Positions 18,184 to 27,480 are shown, numbered from the stretch's first letter. The stretch is DNA of 36,458 bases from UBA937 sp031549725 (GCA_031549725.1 JAVBPH010000026.1:1-36458), one strand, 5' to 3'. Program-made: numbers and translations. Notes: a model not told the origin generated them from the sequence alone.

Positions 18184-19821
18184 CTATAATTCTCCAAGTT
18201 CAGCGGCAGTTTCTTCATTCCCTAACGCTTCGTCCAGAATTCCTTCGATTAAGGATATCAATGTACCTGTTATACTCATTCCCAGATTGACTACATTAGG
18301 AGCTTTTTTACCGGCCGAAATAGCACCCAGAAGGGGCGCAACTGCCTTGGCAGTGCCCGTCGCTGCAGATGTATCAATAAAATTAGCTTCTTCAATAATA
18401 TCCGAACTGGGAGTAAGATTTATTTCACTATTGTTTGTCATCCCGGTCAGGCCACCGCAAACACAGAGAGGAACATATGCCGCCAAAATCAGAAAAAACT
18501 CCGATATTATTCCGGCTAAACATATACCGTCCCTCTCTTCCGGAGAGTCACAGGATGTGCTTAAAATGGTAAAAATCAAGGAATTGATTTTCAGGAGTAG
18601 ATCCTGAGCCGTTTTCAGCAGGTCTATCCATGTAACATCATCACCCCAATCCTGATAACCGCCCCAGCCACTGTCAATACCATCACTCAAAAAACCGCAG
18701 ACCGAATTAACATATGGAATAGCCTTACTCTCATCCTTATCATGCTGTGCATAACCTATTGATGAACAGTTTGTTATAAAATCCGTCAAGGCAAGGCCGC
18801 CTTTAACAAAAAAGAGGACCGTATTCATAGATTCCAGTTTAACATCCCTTCCGGATACTTTAAGCATCCCTGATGTACTGCCAATACAGCCTCCATATGT
18901 TTCCTTAATTTCAAACCCATAAGCGGAAGAGAATTCAAGATGCTGGCCAAACATGGATACGCCACTATTGGGGTCAAGCTCTATGGTTGTATCCCAGGAA
19001 TTACCGGACGATGCTTTGTGGGTTTTCTTCGACTTGATCTCTATCTTTTCATCGGAAATCACTATGCATGACCGTCCAACCCGCAGTTGTATCTCCTCAT
19101 CCGCATTGATGATGATCCGGTTGCCCGCGGTGATATGCAAATCTCCTGATCGGAGATAATCATCATCTTCATTTACTTTCATTTTTGAGAAATCTTGACC
19201 ATTCTTGTTTACCAGTATTTCCATACGTTTAGCTCTTACCTGGTGATGATTTACCGCACTTTCATATATGTCCCCGGTGGACCGTATGTTTATCCGGTCA
19301 ATTTTCGGAAAACCTTCATCTTCCCCTGCACTGGGAATATCCGCATAATCCCTTTTTGCATCTTTACCTGGCTTCCATTGGGTTGCTTCATGGTAAAAAC
19401 CGATTTCCGAATATTTTTTATCCGCATCCGCCTTATCCTGCTTTTTCCCGGTCTGCCGGTAACGGAGTACCATGCCCCGGCCGCCGGTCTCAAGCAGCTT
19501 AGCTTGTTCCTCCTCAACGGTTGTATTATTTTCGACCGGGGCAAATTCATCTTTTCCTTCATTGGGGCTAGGGATATAACCTAACAGATATTTTCTCGAG
19601 GTCCCCATTTCTACAAGAACCCGTTCTCCTACCCGGGGAAAGCGGTATAGTCCCGATAGGGAACCGCCTATGGGTAGTACCAGGGTGATCTCTTGTACAT
19701 CTTCTTTGGAGGGATTAACCGCATAAAACGTATAGATATCCTTTTGCTTTATAGTTCCTATTAATTCAGTTCCAGTTGTATTTCCATATTCATCAGAAAC
19801 GATTCTTTCTTCTATACTCAT
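18184..19821 (-). CDS. vgrG: gp5-like half of a split VgrG with hydrophobic C-terminal extension
   Basis: From MSIEERIV the protein has 545 residues. Residues about 18-85 look like the OB fold of gp5 (LVLPIGG ... FPRVGERVLVEM). Residues about 205-330 are the beta-helix region (DLHITAGNRIIINADEEIQLRVGRS and SDEKIEIKSKK). The last 150 residues do not belong to a gp5 spike: they contain hydrophobic segments at about 397-420, 432-457 and 495-530. They may be an effector or cargo domain. The start overlaps the gp27-like stop as ATGA and has GAGAGAGG upstream; a longer in-frame start at 19950 would overlap the previous gene by about 130 bases and is rejected. Normal T6SS VgrG proteins carry gp27 and gp5 parts in one chain. 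Confidence 0.85.
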   Translation of the reverse strand: MSIEERIVSDEYGNTTGTELIGTIKQKDIYTFYAVNPSKEDVQEITLVLPIGGSLSGLYRFPRVGERVLVEMGTSRKYLLGYIPSPNEGKDEFAPVENNTTVEEEQAKLLETGGRGMVLRYRQTGKKQDKADADKKYSEIGFYHEATQWKPGKDAKRDYADIPSAGEDEGFPKIDRINIRSTGDIYESAVNHHQVRAKRMEILVNKNGQDFSKMKVNEDDDYLRSGDLHITAGNRIIINADEEIQLRVGRSCIVISDEKIEIKSKKTHKASSGNSWDTTIELDPNSGVSMFGQHLEFSSAYGFEIKETYGGCIGSTSGMLKVSGRDVKLESMNTVLFFVKGGLALTDFITNCSSIGYAQHDKDESKAIPYVNSVCGFLSDGIDSGWGGYQDWGDDVTWIDLLKTAQDLLLKINSLIFTILSTSCDSPEERDGICLAGIISEFFLILAAYVPLCVCGGLTGMTNNSEINLTPSSDIIEEANFIDTSAATGTAKAVAPLLGAISAGKKAPNVVNLGMSITGTLISLIEGILDEALGNEETAAELGEL

Positions 19822-21050
19822 GCCCTTACCTCTCTCTCCGGTATACCGCAGAACCGCTTGACCGAGTCCCTGCCCCAGTCCGCCGCGCCGAATTCCACTT
19901 CCGCCAGTTCCCCGGTTTCCGTGTCCGGTCTTGGCATATTCCCGGGCCAAAGGGCACGGATATGGAGACGGCTTTCTGTTACCAAGGCGGTGAAGCGGTC
20001 CGGATCGCGGCTGCCATAAAAATGCCCCAGTTCAAAAATCAGGCCCGGCATGATGATAATGTTCCCCGCCCGGCCGTTCCATTTTTCCCGGGCCAGCAGA
20101 AAGGAAATCCGCCGGGCGTCGATTATTTTTTTGATGTCCCCGTCAATTTCGGCGGGCTTTGTCCGTTGCTCGTAACCGTGAAAAAGGGAGCCGTAGCTGT
20201 AACAGCGTTTTCCCGGCTGATCATCCCCCCAGCGCCACTCCCGGGAACCGAAATTGGCTTCCGGGTAGGCGGCTATTATTTCAAGGCCATCCACACCGAT
20301 GGTGTTTCCCATGTGCCAGCCGTCCAGTTTCCAGAGACTCTGTTTTTCATCGTAATTGACAAAATCAAAGCGCTCAATATCGGGGATTTTCCGTTTGTCC
20401 GAGTATTCGTAGGCCGGCGGGGGAAAGCGGTTCCCTTCGGTAAAATGCAGTTCCGCATTCCCCAGGCCGCTTTTGGAAACCGGACCGTGTATAAAGGTCC
20501 AGGAGAAACCGTAGAGATCCATAAGATAATAGATAAAATCCAGGTCGGAAACATTCAGCTGGTCAAATTGCAGATTCCTGCTGTAGGAGCTGCGGTCCAC
20601 ATAGGAATCGGCAAACTGTCCCCGGATCTGGTATTTGACAAGAATCTCTTCGATAATATCCGGCGGAGTTTTTTTGTAATACGGATGGGTAAACCGGGTA
20701 TACCTAAGCCGGGCAAGTTCACTCTCTATGGTGATGATGTGGCGGTAACAGTTAGCCTTCTCCCCGCTGCTCACCAGGCCGGGACTTACCACGCCGGTGA
20801 TAATCCCGTGAAGATAACGGCTGCGCAGCACCTGTCCCCCGGATATGCGCTGGGATATACCCAGAGATACCCCCCTGTCCAGAAGTTCCTTCAGATCCTT
20901 TTGGGGATGGAGGCTTTCGGTAAGCACCGTAAGCTCCGCCCGGTAGACCAAAGAAAAACCTTCTTCCAGGACAAGCTCGTAGGGCACAAGATCATCGTAT
21001 CCGCCTCCTGAGATTTTAAGGGACAGGTTCATGCTTCCGCTTTCAGACAT
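19818..21050 (-). CDS. vgrG: gp27-like half of a split VgrG
   Basis: The 410 residues correspond to the N-terminal hub part of VgrG (phage gp27/GpD). They include the beta-domain phrase YLHGIITGVV and the segment DIIEEILVKYQIRG, RSSYSRNLQFDQLNVSDLDFIYYLMDLYGFSW, which matches the family pattern R-x-Y-x-x-Q-x-x-E-S-D-x-D-F-x-x-R-L-x-E-x-x-G. The chain stops after FCGIPEREVRA without an OB fold or beta-helix. Those parts are supplied by the next gene, whose ATG overlaps this stop by four bases. Ribosome site AGAGG lies nine bases before the start. It follows the PAAR gene by 12 bases. Confidence 0.88.
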   Translation of the reverse strand: MSESGSMNLSLKISGGGYDDLVPYELVLEEGFSLVYRAELTVLTESLHPQKDLKELLDRGVSLGISQRISGGQVLRSRYLHGIITGVVSPGLVSSGEKANCYRHIITIESELARLRYTRFTHPYYKKTPPDIIEEILVKYQIRGQFADSYVDRSSYSRNLQFDQLNVSDLDFIYYLMDLYGFSWTFIHGPVSKSGLGNAELHFTEGNRFPPPAYEYSDKRKIPDIERFDFVNYDEKQSLWKLDGWHMGNTIGVDGLEIIAAYPEANFGSREWRWGDDQPGKRCYSYGSLFHGYEQRTKPAEIDGDIKKIIDARRISFLLAREKWNGRAGNIIIMPGLIFELGHFYGSRDPDRFTALVTESRLHIRALWPGNMPRPDTETGELAEVEFGAADWGRDSVKRFCGIPEREVRA

Positions 21051-21062
21051 AGGCCGATACCT

Positions 21063-21350
21063 CTATACGATTACATTTACATTGGGACAGACTAAAACCA
21101 CCGTTGCCATGGGGATTCCAATGGGGGTAACGCCGGTGACAACACTGCCGATGCAGGCCTGGGGCCGGCCTTTGGCCAGCTTATTCAGGGCGGTGGTCAT
21201 GGTGATCACCCCTGAAACGCAGAGGGCGCCCACTACAGCGTCCCCCATACATGCGCAGGGCAGTCCCTTCACCATGGTGGTAATTGCACCGGGACCGATT
21301 ATCACATCCCCGGTGGCGGTTAAATTGGCGATGGTCGCTACAGGGGTCAT
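21063..21350 (-). CDS. PAAR-repeat spike-tip protein
   Basis: A 95-residue PAAR protein that would cap the VgrG spike. It has the repeat pattern GDVIIGPGAITTMVKGLPCACMGD, then SGVITM and RPQACIGSVVTG, and ends with PIGIPMATVVLVC. It contains no histidine; the metal-ligand positions of classical PAAR tips (three His, one Cys) seem to be replaced by five cysteines (32, 34, 44, 66, 88) or lost. There is no effector extension. Its start overlaps the clpV stop as ATGA. Confidence 0.9.
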   Translation of the reverse strand: MTPVATIANLTATGDVIIGPGAITTMVKGLPCACMGDAVVGALCVSGVITMTTALNKLAKGRPQACIGSVVTGVTPIGIPMATVVLVCPNVNVIV

Positions 21351-23998
21351 TTTGCAGCCTCCTTGTTTTCAAATGAATAGGTAAAGGCCTGATCCGCCAC
21401 ATCGATGAACACCTTACTGAATTGCTTTGCCTCCAGGGTGCTGCGCAGGAATTCCGTGCTGACCTCCGGCAGGAGGCTGTTGTTGATCACCGCATCGATA
21501 AGCCTCGCCCCGGAAGCGGCGTTATTGCAGCGGCGGATAATTTCGTCCCTTACCGCATCGGCAATAACCAGGCCGGCATCGTAGTTTTCCATTATCCGCT
21601 TTTTGATCTTGCCCAGCTTCAGGTCGATGATGCGGTACAGGGCTTCCTTGCCCAGGGGGTAGTAAGGTACAATCTGGAGCCGTCCCAGGAGGGCTGCGGG
21701 GAACACCCGGGCCATTTCCCCCCGGATGGCCTCTTCCAGAATCGTAGTATCCGGCAGGTTGTTCTCGTCGGCGCATAGCCGCTCGATGACCTGGTCCCCC
21801 ACATTGGTCGTCAACAGGATGATGGTGTTGCGGAAATTCACCAGCCGCCCTGCACCGTCTTCCATGTGCCCTTTGTCGAAGACCTGGAAGAAAATCTCGT
21901 GTACGTCCGGATGGGCCTTTTCAACCTCGTCCAGCAGGATCACGCTGTAGGGTTTCCGGCGAACCGCTTCGGTCAGGACTCCGCCCTCTCCGTAACCCAC
22001 ATACCCCGGAGGGGCTCCCTTAAGGGTGGAAACGGTATGGGCCTCCTGGAATTCGCTCATGTTGATGGTGACGATCTGTTCCTCACTTCCGTAGATCTGT
22101 TCCGCCAGGGCCAGGGCGGTCTCGGTCTTGCCAACCCCGGAAGGGCCCGCGAGCATAATTACCGCGATGGGTTTATTGGGATCCGCCAGGGACGCCCGGG
22201 CGGTTACCACCCGTTTGGAAATGAGTTTGAGCCCATGATCCTGCCCGATGACCCGGCGGTTGAGCTCCTCGTCCAGGGACAGGATGGATTTGATCTCGTC
22301 CTTTACCATCCTGCCCAGGGGTATTCCGGTCCATTCGGAGATAACCGTGGAAACCGCCTGGGTATCTACCAGGGGAAGCACCAGGGGATGTTCTCCCTGG
22401 AATTCCGCCAGGGCTTTGCGTTTCTCCCTCAGTTTCCCGGTTAGCTTAGTATCCCCGGGAGATTCGGCCAGTTTTTTTCCAAGCTCCGTCAGTTCGGCGA
22501 CCATGATTTTTTCTTTTTCGAAGCGCACCGCCAGTTCATCCCGTTTTTTCCCTTCCGCTTCCAGCTCTTTGCCTAACCCGGCGATTATTTCCCGGTGGTC
22601 CAAACCCCGGGCTTCTTCCCGGTTAAGGATATCTATTTCCAGTTCCAGTGCCTCCATGCGCCGGCGGCAGTATTCCAGTTCCGCGGGCTCGGAATTCTGG
22701 CTCAGATACACCTTGGCGCAGGCGGTATCGAGGATACTCACCGACTTATCCGGAAGCTGCCGCGCCGGAAGGTAGCGCCGGGAAAGGGTAACCGCGGCTT
22801 TCAGGGCCTCGTCCAGTACCGCAACCTGGTGATGCTTTTCCAGCATCTTCATTATGCCCCGCATCATCCGGGTGCCCTTCTCGTCGTCCGGTTCTTCGAT
22901 GATGATGTTCTGGAAGCGCCGGGTCAGGGCGGGATCCTTCTCAAAATATTTAATGTACTCCTGGTATGTGGTGGCGGCGATACACCGCAATTTTCCCCGG
23001 GCAAGCGCGGGTTTCAGGAGATTGGCCGCATCGTTCTGCCCTGCCTGTCCCCCGGCGCCGATCATCGTGTGGGCTTCATCAATAAAGAGGATAATGGGCG
23101 TTTCGGAACCCTGTACTTCCTCAATAACCTGTTTCAAACGGTTTTCAAATTCCCCCTTCATGCTGGCTCCGGCCTGGAGCAGCCCCATGTCCAGTGAAAG
23201 AAGCCGGGTGCCCTTGAGGGACGAAGGTACATCCCCCGCGGCCAGACGCTGGGCAAAACCTTCGACCACCGCGGTCTTGCCGACCCCCGCGTCCCCGGTC
23301 ACAATGGGGTTATTCTGGCGGCGCCGGAGCAGAATATCGATAACCTTTCGGATCTCCTCATCCCTGCCCACAATAGGATCGCCCTTACCCGCGGCGGCCT
23401 CGGCGGTCATATCCAGGGTGTACTGTTTCAGGGCCTCCCCCTTACCCATGGCGGCGCTCCCCATTAGGGTTCCCGCCTGTCCCGTGGCTGCGGTTTCTCC
23501 CTCCGGAGCCGCCAGGGAAGTTTCCGCGGATTTGTTCACGATCTCCGCGAATTTTTCCGCCAGAAGATCGCCGTTGATCTTGACAAACTCATCACTCATA
23601 TCGTGGAGGAGCCGGGCAAATTCCGGGGTCTGCTTAATGGCGCAAAGAAGATGCCCCGTACGTATGGCCCCCTCATCAAATACCAGGGAGGCGGTCATCC
23701 AGGCTTCCTTGATCACCAATTGGATATTATTGGAAAAATCCGATATGGAGGATGATCCCCGGGGCAGGGCATCCAAAGCCGCCACCATATCCCTGGCAAG
23801 TTTTGCTTCATCCAGGGCAAAGTAGCGTATGGCCTCGTGCCAGTCGGTCTGTTCCCCCAGGATAATCTGATTTACCCAGTGGGTTAACTCCACATAAGGA
23901 TTCCCCCGGGTTTTACAGAGTATTGTCGCACTTTCCAGCGCCTGGTATGCCTTGGCGTCCAGTTTAGCGAAAAGCTGGAGCCGTTTTAATTTAGCCAT
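21347..23998 (-). CDS. tssH: T6SS sheath-recycling AAA+ ATPase TssH (ClpV)
   Basis: ClpV disassembles contracted TssB/TssC sheath. The 883 residues have a Clp N-domain (about 1-165), a first AAA module with Walker A GDAGVGKTA (near 238) and Walker B FIDEAHTMIG, a short middle coiled coil (about 400-530), and a second AAA module with GPSGVGKTE (near 621) and LLDEVEKAHPDV. It ends with the D2 small domain. The size is typical. Its start overlaps the tssG stop by 8 bases (ATGGCTAA), with AGGTGG upstream. A general ClpB is excluded by position and the shortened middle domain. Confidence 0.96.
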   Translation of the reverse strand: MAKLKRLQLFAKLDAKAYQALESATILCKTRGNPYVELTHWVNQIILGEQTDWHEAIRYFALDEAKLARDMVAALDALPRGSSSISDFSNNIQLVIKEAWMTASLVFDEGAIRTGHLLCAIKQTPEFARLLHDMSDEFVKINGDLLAEKFAEIVNKSAETSLAAPEGETAATGQAGTLMGSAAMGKGEALKQYTLDMTAEAAAGKGDPIVGRDEEIRKVIDILLRRRQNNPIVTGDAGVGKTAVVEGFAQRLAAGDVPSSLKGTRLLSLDMGLLQAGASMKGEFENRLKQVIEEVQGSETPIILFIDEAHTMIGAGGQAGQNDAANLLKPALARGKLRCIAATTYQEYIKYFEKDPALTRRFQNIIIEEPDDEKGTRMMRGIMKMLEKHHQVAVLDEALKAAVTLSRRYLPARQLPDKSVSILDTACAKVYLSQNSEPAELEYCRRRMEALELEIDILNREEARGLDHREIIAGLGKELEAEGKKRDELAVRFEKEKIMVAELTELGKKLAESPGDTKLTGKLREKRKALAEFQGEHPLVLPLVDTQAVSTVISEWTGIPLGRMVKDEIKSILSLDEELNRRVIGQDHGLKLISKRVVTARASLADPNKPIAVIMLAGPSGVGKTETALALAEQIYGSEEQIVTINMSEFQEAHTVSTLKGAPPGYVGYGEGGVLTEAVRRKPYSVILLDEVEKAHPDVHEIFFQVFDKGHMEDGAGRLVNFRNTIILLTTNVGDQVIERLCADENNLPDTTILEEAIRGEMARVFPAALLGRLQIVPYYPLGKEALYRIIDLKLGKIKKRIMENYDAGLVIADAVRDEIIRRCNNAASGARLIDAVINNSLLPEVSTEFLRSTLEAKQFSKVFIDVADQAFTYSFENKEAAK

Positions 23999-25055
23999 CT
24001 TTTTCCACCTTATGTTTTCTTCGGTCGAGCCGCGCGGCCGCGATGGTAAGGGTTACCACCTGTTCTTCAGGGTTTCCTATCCAGCAGGTATACCCCAGCT
24101 GCGGGGAATCCCAGCGGGCCTTTTCCAGGTCGAAACCAAGCTGGGCAAGAGGAATGGTTTCGGATAATACGGTAAAGACCACCGAATAATCCAGGGGCCT
24201 GTCCAGAAAGAGGTTCACCAGCTTCCGGAGGAGGGCAAATCCGTTCCGCCCGGACATGAATTGCAGATAATTGGTAAAGGCCAGGGGGCCAATATGAATC
24301 TCGAATTTGCCGGTAACACTCATACAGGTCCGCCCAATTTGCAGGTTCACCCCAAGCCGCGAAGTTTGTTCCCGCCCCAGGATTGCATAATTTTCCGGCG
24401 GAATATCCCGGGAGGCGGGAATAAATTCCCGTACTTCCGGATTAAACCTGAAGGTCCGCCGGAGCAGATCCTCCAGGCCCCATCGGTTCCTTCCCTGGAG
24501 GGAAAAATGCTGGGCGGTATTCAGGGCTATCCGGTCCTGGTATTCCGCAAAACCCTGGCCCAGGGGAAGTCCCACAAGACTCCTGATACTGTCCGAAAGA
24601 TGATCCTCATCCTTCCGGTCAAAACTTATGGCCTGCTGATTGGCCGAAAACGCCCGGTAATAAAAAGAAAGGAACCGGTGATGGATGATGTCAAGAAAAC
24701 GACGCCAGGTATTGTCAAAATAGCTATGGGATCGCCGGAAAACATAATTGGTAAATTCCAGGGGCATAGGCCCGTTCACCCCCAGGAGGCCGAAAAAATA
24801 GACGATAATCGTCGCATCCACACCGGCCTGTCTGCCCCCTTCAATGATTTCCGCGATGTCCGTGGGGGGAAAATGCAGATACGGCGTCTGGCCAAAGCGG
24901 ACATTTTCTTCCTTGGGATTCTTTCCATATCCAAGCCTTGGCTTGCCGGGGTCCGCGTTCTCCAGCATCCGTACAAAACCCCAGAAATCGGGAGCGCCGA
25001 TACCGTTCCGCAGCCTTTGGGAAGTTTTTTTTATTGTATTTCTGATGTTTTCCAT
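23991..25055 (-). CDS. tssG: T6SS baseplate protein TssG
   Basis: The 354 residues match TssG (VasB/ImpH) in size and content: FWGFVRMLENADPGKPRLGYGKNPKEENVRFGQ near the start, then FPPTDIAEI, FGLLGVNGPMPLEF and a C-terminal domain with IGPLAFTNYLQFM and PLAQLGFDLEKARW. TssG forms baseplate wedges with TssF. The start lies inside the end of tssF (25-base overlap), the usual F-G coupling, and its stop overlaps clpV. Confidence 0.95.
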   Translation of the reverse strand: MENIRNTIKKTSQRLRNGIGAPDFWGFVRMLENADPGKPRLGYGKNPKEENVRFGQTPYLHFPPTDIAEIIEGGRQAGVDATIIVYFFGLLGVNGPMPLEFTNYVFRRSHSYFDNTWRRFLDIIHHRFLSFYYRAFSANQQAISFDRKDEDHLSDSIRSLVGLPLGQGFAEYQDRIALNTAQHFSLQGRNRWGLEDLLRRTFRFNPEVREFIPASRDIPPENYAILGREQTSRLGVNLQIGRTCMSVTGKFEIHIGPLAFTNYLQFMSGRNGFALLRKLVNLFLDRPLDYSVVFTVLSETIPLAQLGFDLEKARWDSPQLGYTCWIGNPEEQVVTLTIAAARLDRRKHKVEKDG

Positions 25056-26827
25056 AATGCTATGTTTCCCGATTGCATGGTATTAAAATGTATTTCCAAA
25101 AAGGTATTTATGGGGGTAAAAGATTTCAGGATTTCCGCAATAATCCTTGCGAAGGAATACCAGCCCATACCCGCATAGGCGTTTTCGTCCAGGGTCAGCC
25201 GGAGACGCCAGCCCCACTCATAAAACACCACCCCGTTCCTGATAAACCGGAAGGTATCGCTTTCGGCGTTGAGTCCGGTAATGCCATGGATCATCCGCTC
25301 CAGCTCCTCCGCCGGCCGCAGCGGATAGGAACGGAGCATATTCCGCAGAATCTCCAGGGACCGGTCCCCTTCCTGCCAGAAAATCGCGGACAGATTAAAA
25401 GCAATATGGCTGAGCCGCGTAAAATCCGCCCGGTCTCCCCGGTCCACCAGGGGAGACAGAGGCCGGGTGGGGGTGGTTATAAAACCCGCCCGCTGTACCA
25501 GGGTTGAAGGGGATGACAATTCCGCCCCGGCCTGCAGAAGCAGGGGCAAGTCCCGGTTGGTAACCAGTATTTCCGCCGCAAACTGATAGGCATCTTCCTC
25601 CAGGGGCGAAAAAGATACAAACACCTCGGTGCCGCCGTAGGTGCTGCGGGCTGTGGAATACCGTTCCACCAGTTTTTTCCGGCGCCTGACACTGAAGAAA
25701 TTGCGCCGCCGCTTGTCGCCGGCTCCGCTCTCATCGTAAAAATTCGCAGCGCTGAAGATAAATTCATTTTTCTCATTATAGAAATCGATATTTTTTACCG
25801 CGACCACCTCATAATCCCGCATGGCGGTCCGGTCCGGTATAAGATGAAATTCGTAGTTTTCCTTCTCAACGGTTACCCGGTCCGAACGGCGGGAAAACAG
25901 GTTTAACGCGGGAACACAATTGAGCCTGACCGAAGATGTTTTGATGTTCCCCGTCAGGGCCTGTTCCCGGCGTCTAAAGGCGATAACCACGTCCGCAACG
26001 GATTCGGTATTTCCCGCCGCCGATCCCAGACCCTGGATTGAGAAAAATTTGAAAAAATCCGGATACGCAAGAAAATTCTGCAGGATCCGCAATCCCCGGC
26101 TGTTGAGCCTTACCTGATGGTTGAACAGGTTTTCCCCCGCGGCCACCGGAATAGAAAAACCCACACCCGGAAGGGCCCGGTATTCCCCGGTACCGCTGTT
26201 TTTGATATACACCCCCACCGTATCATGGGAGAGCAGCCGCAGCAGAAGGGAAGCGTCCGCCTCGGAAAGGTTGAGGAACAGCTGAATGGTATCGGTAAGG
26301 GATAAACCCGTACCCCCGGGTGCGGCAAATTGAAGGTGCAGCGCCGACTCGGCCTCGGGATTTTTGATGCCCAGACTCACCGCATTGGGAAGGTACTCGG
26401 CAAGGTTCAGGTTAAACGGGGCAAGGGGGCTGTCTTCCGCACAGGAAAAACGGCAGGGGGTGTTAATGCCGGAAATGGATGTCTCAAAAACCGTACCGGC
26501 TTTGAGCATGGTCCCCTTCCTGATATTTTCATCACCCATGTTTACTATCAGTTCAAGCACAGCCCCGGAAGGAATCGGGTATACCGCGTTGGGAGCAACC
26601 GAATTAAGCACCGATTCCAGAAAGGGGTAATATCCGTCGTCAAGTTTTTTTTCAACCTTGGCAGCCAGGAAAGCCGTTCCCTCAAGGAGCCGTTCAATGT
26701 AGGGATCCTCGCAGTCAAATTCAGAAAGCAGCAGACGCCGGGCGATTTTTGGAAATTCCGCAGCGAACTCGGAGGATAAACCCCGGAGATAATTTAAGTT
26801 GTCCCGGTAATAATCCAGTAAATCCAT
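25031..26827 (-). CDS. tssF: T6SS baseplate protein TssF
   Basis: A 598-residue TssF (VasA/ImpG). The N-terminus DLLDYYRDNLNYLRGLSSEFAAEFPKIARRL is the family signature, followed by DPYIERLLEGTAFLAAKVEKKLDD, and the C-terminal part contains FARIIAEILKSFTPINTFLEI. AGGACGG precedes the ATG. The 131 bases between tssE and this gene hold a terminator and a hairpin repeat, so tssF may have its own promoter or depend on readthrough. It forms the (TssF)2-TssG wedge. Confidence 0.96.
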   Translation of the reverse strand: MDLLDYYRDNLNYLRGLSSEFAAEFPKIARRLLLSEFDCEDPYIERLLEGTAFLAAKVEKKLDDGYYPFLESVLNSVAPNAVYPIPSGAVLELIVNMGDENIRKGTMLKAGTVFETSISGINTPCRFSCAEDSPLAPFNLNLAEYLPNAVSLGIKNPEAESALHLQFAAPGGTGLSLTDTIQLFLNLSEADASLLLRLLSHDTVGVYIKNSGTGEYRALPGVGFSIPVAAGENLFNHQVRLNSRGLRILQNFLAYPDFFKFFSIQGLGSAAGNTESVADVVIAFRRREQALTGNIKTSSVRLNCVPALNLFSRRSDRVTVEKENYEFHLIPDRTAMRDYEVVAVKNIDFYNEKNEFIFSAANFYDESGAGDKRRRNFFSVRRRKKLVERYSTARSTYGGTEVFVSFSPLEEDAYQFAAEILVTNRDLPLLLQAGAELSSPSTLVQRAGFITTPTRPLSPLVDRGDRADFTRLSHIAFNLSAIFWQEGDRSLEILRNMLRSYPLRPAEELERMIHGITGLNAESDTFRFIRNGVVFYEWGWRLRLTLDENAYAGMGWYSFARIIAEILKSFTPINTFLEIHFNTMQSGNIALWKTSEIQ

Positions 26828-26838
26828 CGGACCGTCCT

Positions 26839-26876
26839 AAGGGCACCGCTAATAACCGGCTGGTTTTCAGGGCTCC
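26839..26876. repeat. Hairpin repeat, copy 2 (degenerate)
   Basis: The sequence AAGGGCACCGCTAATAACC and its continuation to GGGCTCC aligns with the better-kept hairpin at 28042-28081 upstream of hcp. It lies just upstream of the tssF ribosome site and has lost part of its pairing. Together with the terminator at 26919-26955 it repeats the two-hairpin arrangement seen between tssC and hcp. Confidence 0.7.
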
Positions 26877-26918
26877 TGCTGTTTCCCGGACAAAAGTCCT
26901 GCGAAACATGCATGTTTA

Positions 26919-26955
26919 AGAAAAAAACCTCTAAAAACCGAAGTCTTTAGAGGTT
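26919..26955 (-). terminator. Intrinsic terminator after hcp-tssE
   Basis: Read on the minus strand, a ten-base stem AACCTCTAAA / TTTAGAGGTT with a ten-base loop is followed directly by a run of seven T. It starts 3 bases after the tssE stop. The stem is nearly the same as that at 28152-28179 after tssC. It should end most hcp-tssE transcripts and lower expression of tssF and later genes. Confidence 0.75.
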
Positions 26956-26958
26956 AAC

Positions 26959-27480
26959 CTAATTGTTTTCCAAACGCAATTCGGCGTTTCCCGACTCAAG
27001 ATTCAGCTTGGATATAAAGCTGATTTCCTTATCCACCTCTTCTGTTTTGATGATTCCGCCGATCCTGAACTCTATGCTTGTGGCATCACCGCCCTTGGAA
27101 TCAAGAAGATCTATGACGATAGAACCCGCCTCAAGACGCGGCTCAAAGAGCTGCAGTTGTTTTACAATATGCGCCCGCAGGGCTTCCCGGGAAACGGTGG
27201 AACTCTGCCGCCCGCAGAAGTCTGAAATTCCGTAGCCGAGGACCGAATCCTCCACTTCTTCATACCCTTTCATTTCCTCCAATCCCGCGTGGGACCGGGA
27301 ATTGAAGAGCATATCGATGTTTTCAAAAATATCCTCCCTAAGCTGTTTTCCGGTTATCAGGCTTTGGGGTCTTTCGGTCTTTTCGGAAGGATCATAATCC
27401 GTAAGGCGTTTGAGGGCATAAGGTTTATACCGGGCATCTTCTTTTGTCAAATGGATGGAGTTCTGAAAACGATCCGGCAT
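26959..27480 (-). CDS. tssE: T6SS baseplate protein TssE (gp25-like)
   Basis: The 173 residues carry the gp25-like pattern: LITGKQLREDIFENIDMLFNSR, VLGYGISDFCGR, and IVKQLQLFEPRLEAGSIVIDLL with a glutamate in the FEPRL motif that is conserved in gp25 proteins. TssE seeds sheath assembly on the baseplate. A strong AAAGGAGG ribosome site lies before the start. It follows hcp by 40 bases and is followed by a terminator. Confidence 0.95.
   Translation of the reverse strand: MPDRFQNSIHLTKEDARYKPYALKRLTDYDPSEKTERPQSLITGKQLREDIFENIDMLFNSRSHAGLEEMKGYEEVEDSVLGYGISDFCGRQSSTVSREALRAHIVKQLQLFEPRLEAGSIVIDLLDSKGGDATSIEFRIGGIIKTEEVDKEISFISKLNLESGNAELRLENN

Noticed and set aside
17088..18290. 400-codon open frame on the + strand opposite the DUF6931-like gene
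   Set aside because: It is antisense to two supported genes, its composition is low-complexity and not protein-like, and no motif is seen.
19822..19950. Upstream start for the gp5-like gene
   Set aside because: It would overlap the gp27-like gene by about 130 bases and add a Gly/Arg-rich, non-homologous leader; the ATGA start at 19821 has a good ribosome site.
19776..21011. 411-codon open frame on the + strand opposite the gp27-like gene
   Set aside because: It mirrors a supported gene almost exactly and has no recognisable domain; it is a codon-bias shadow.
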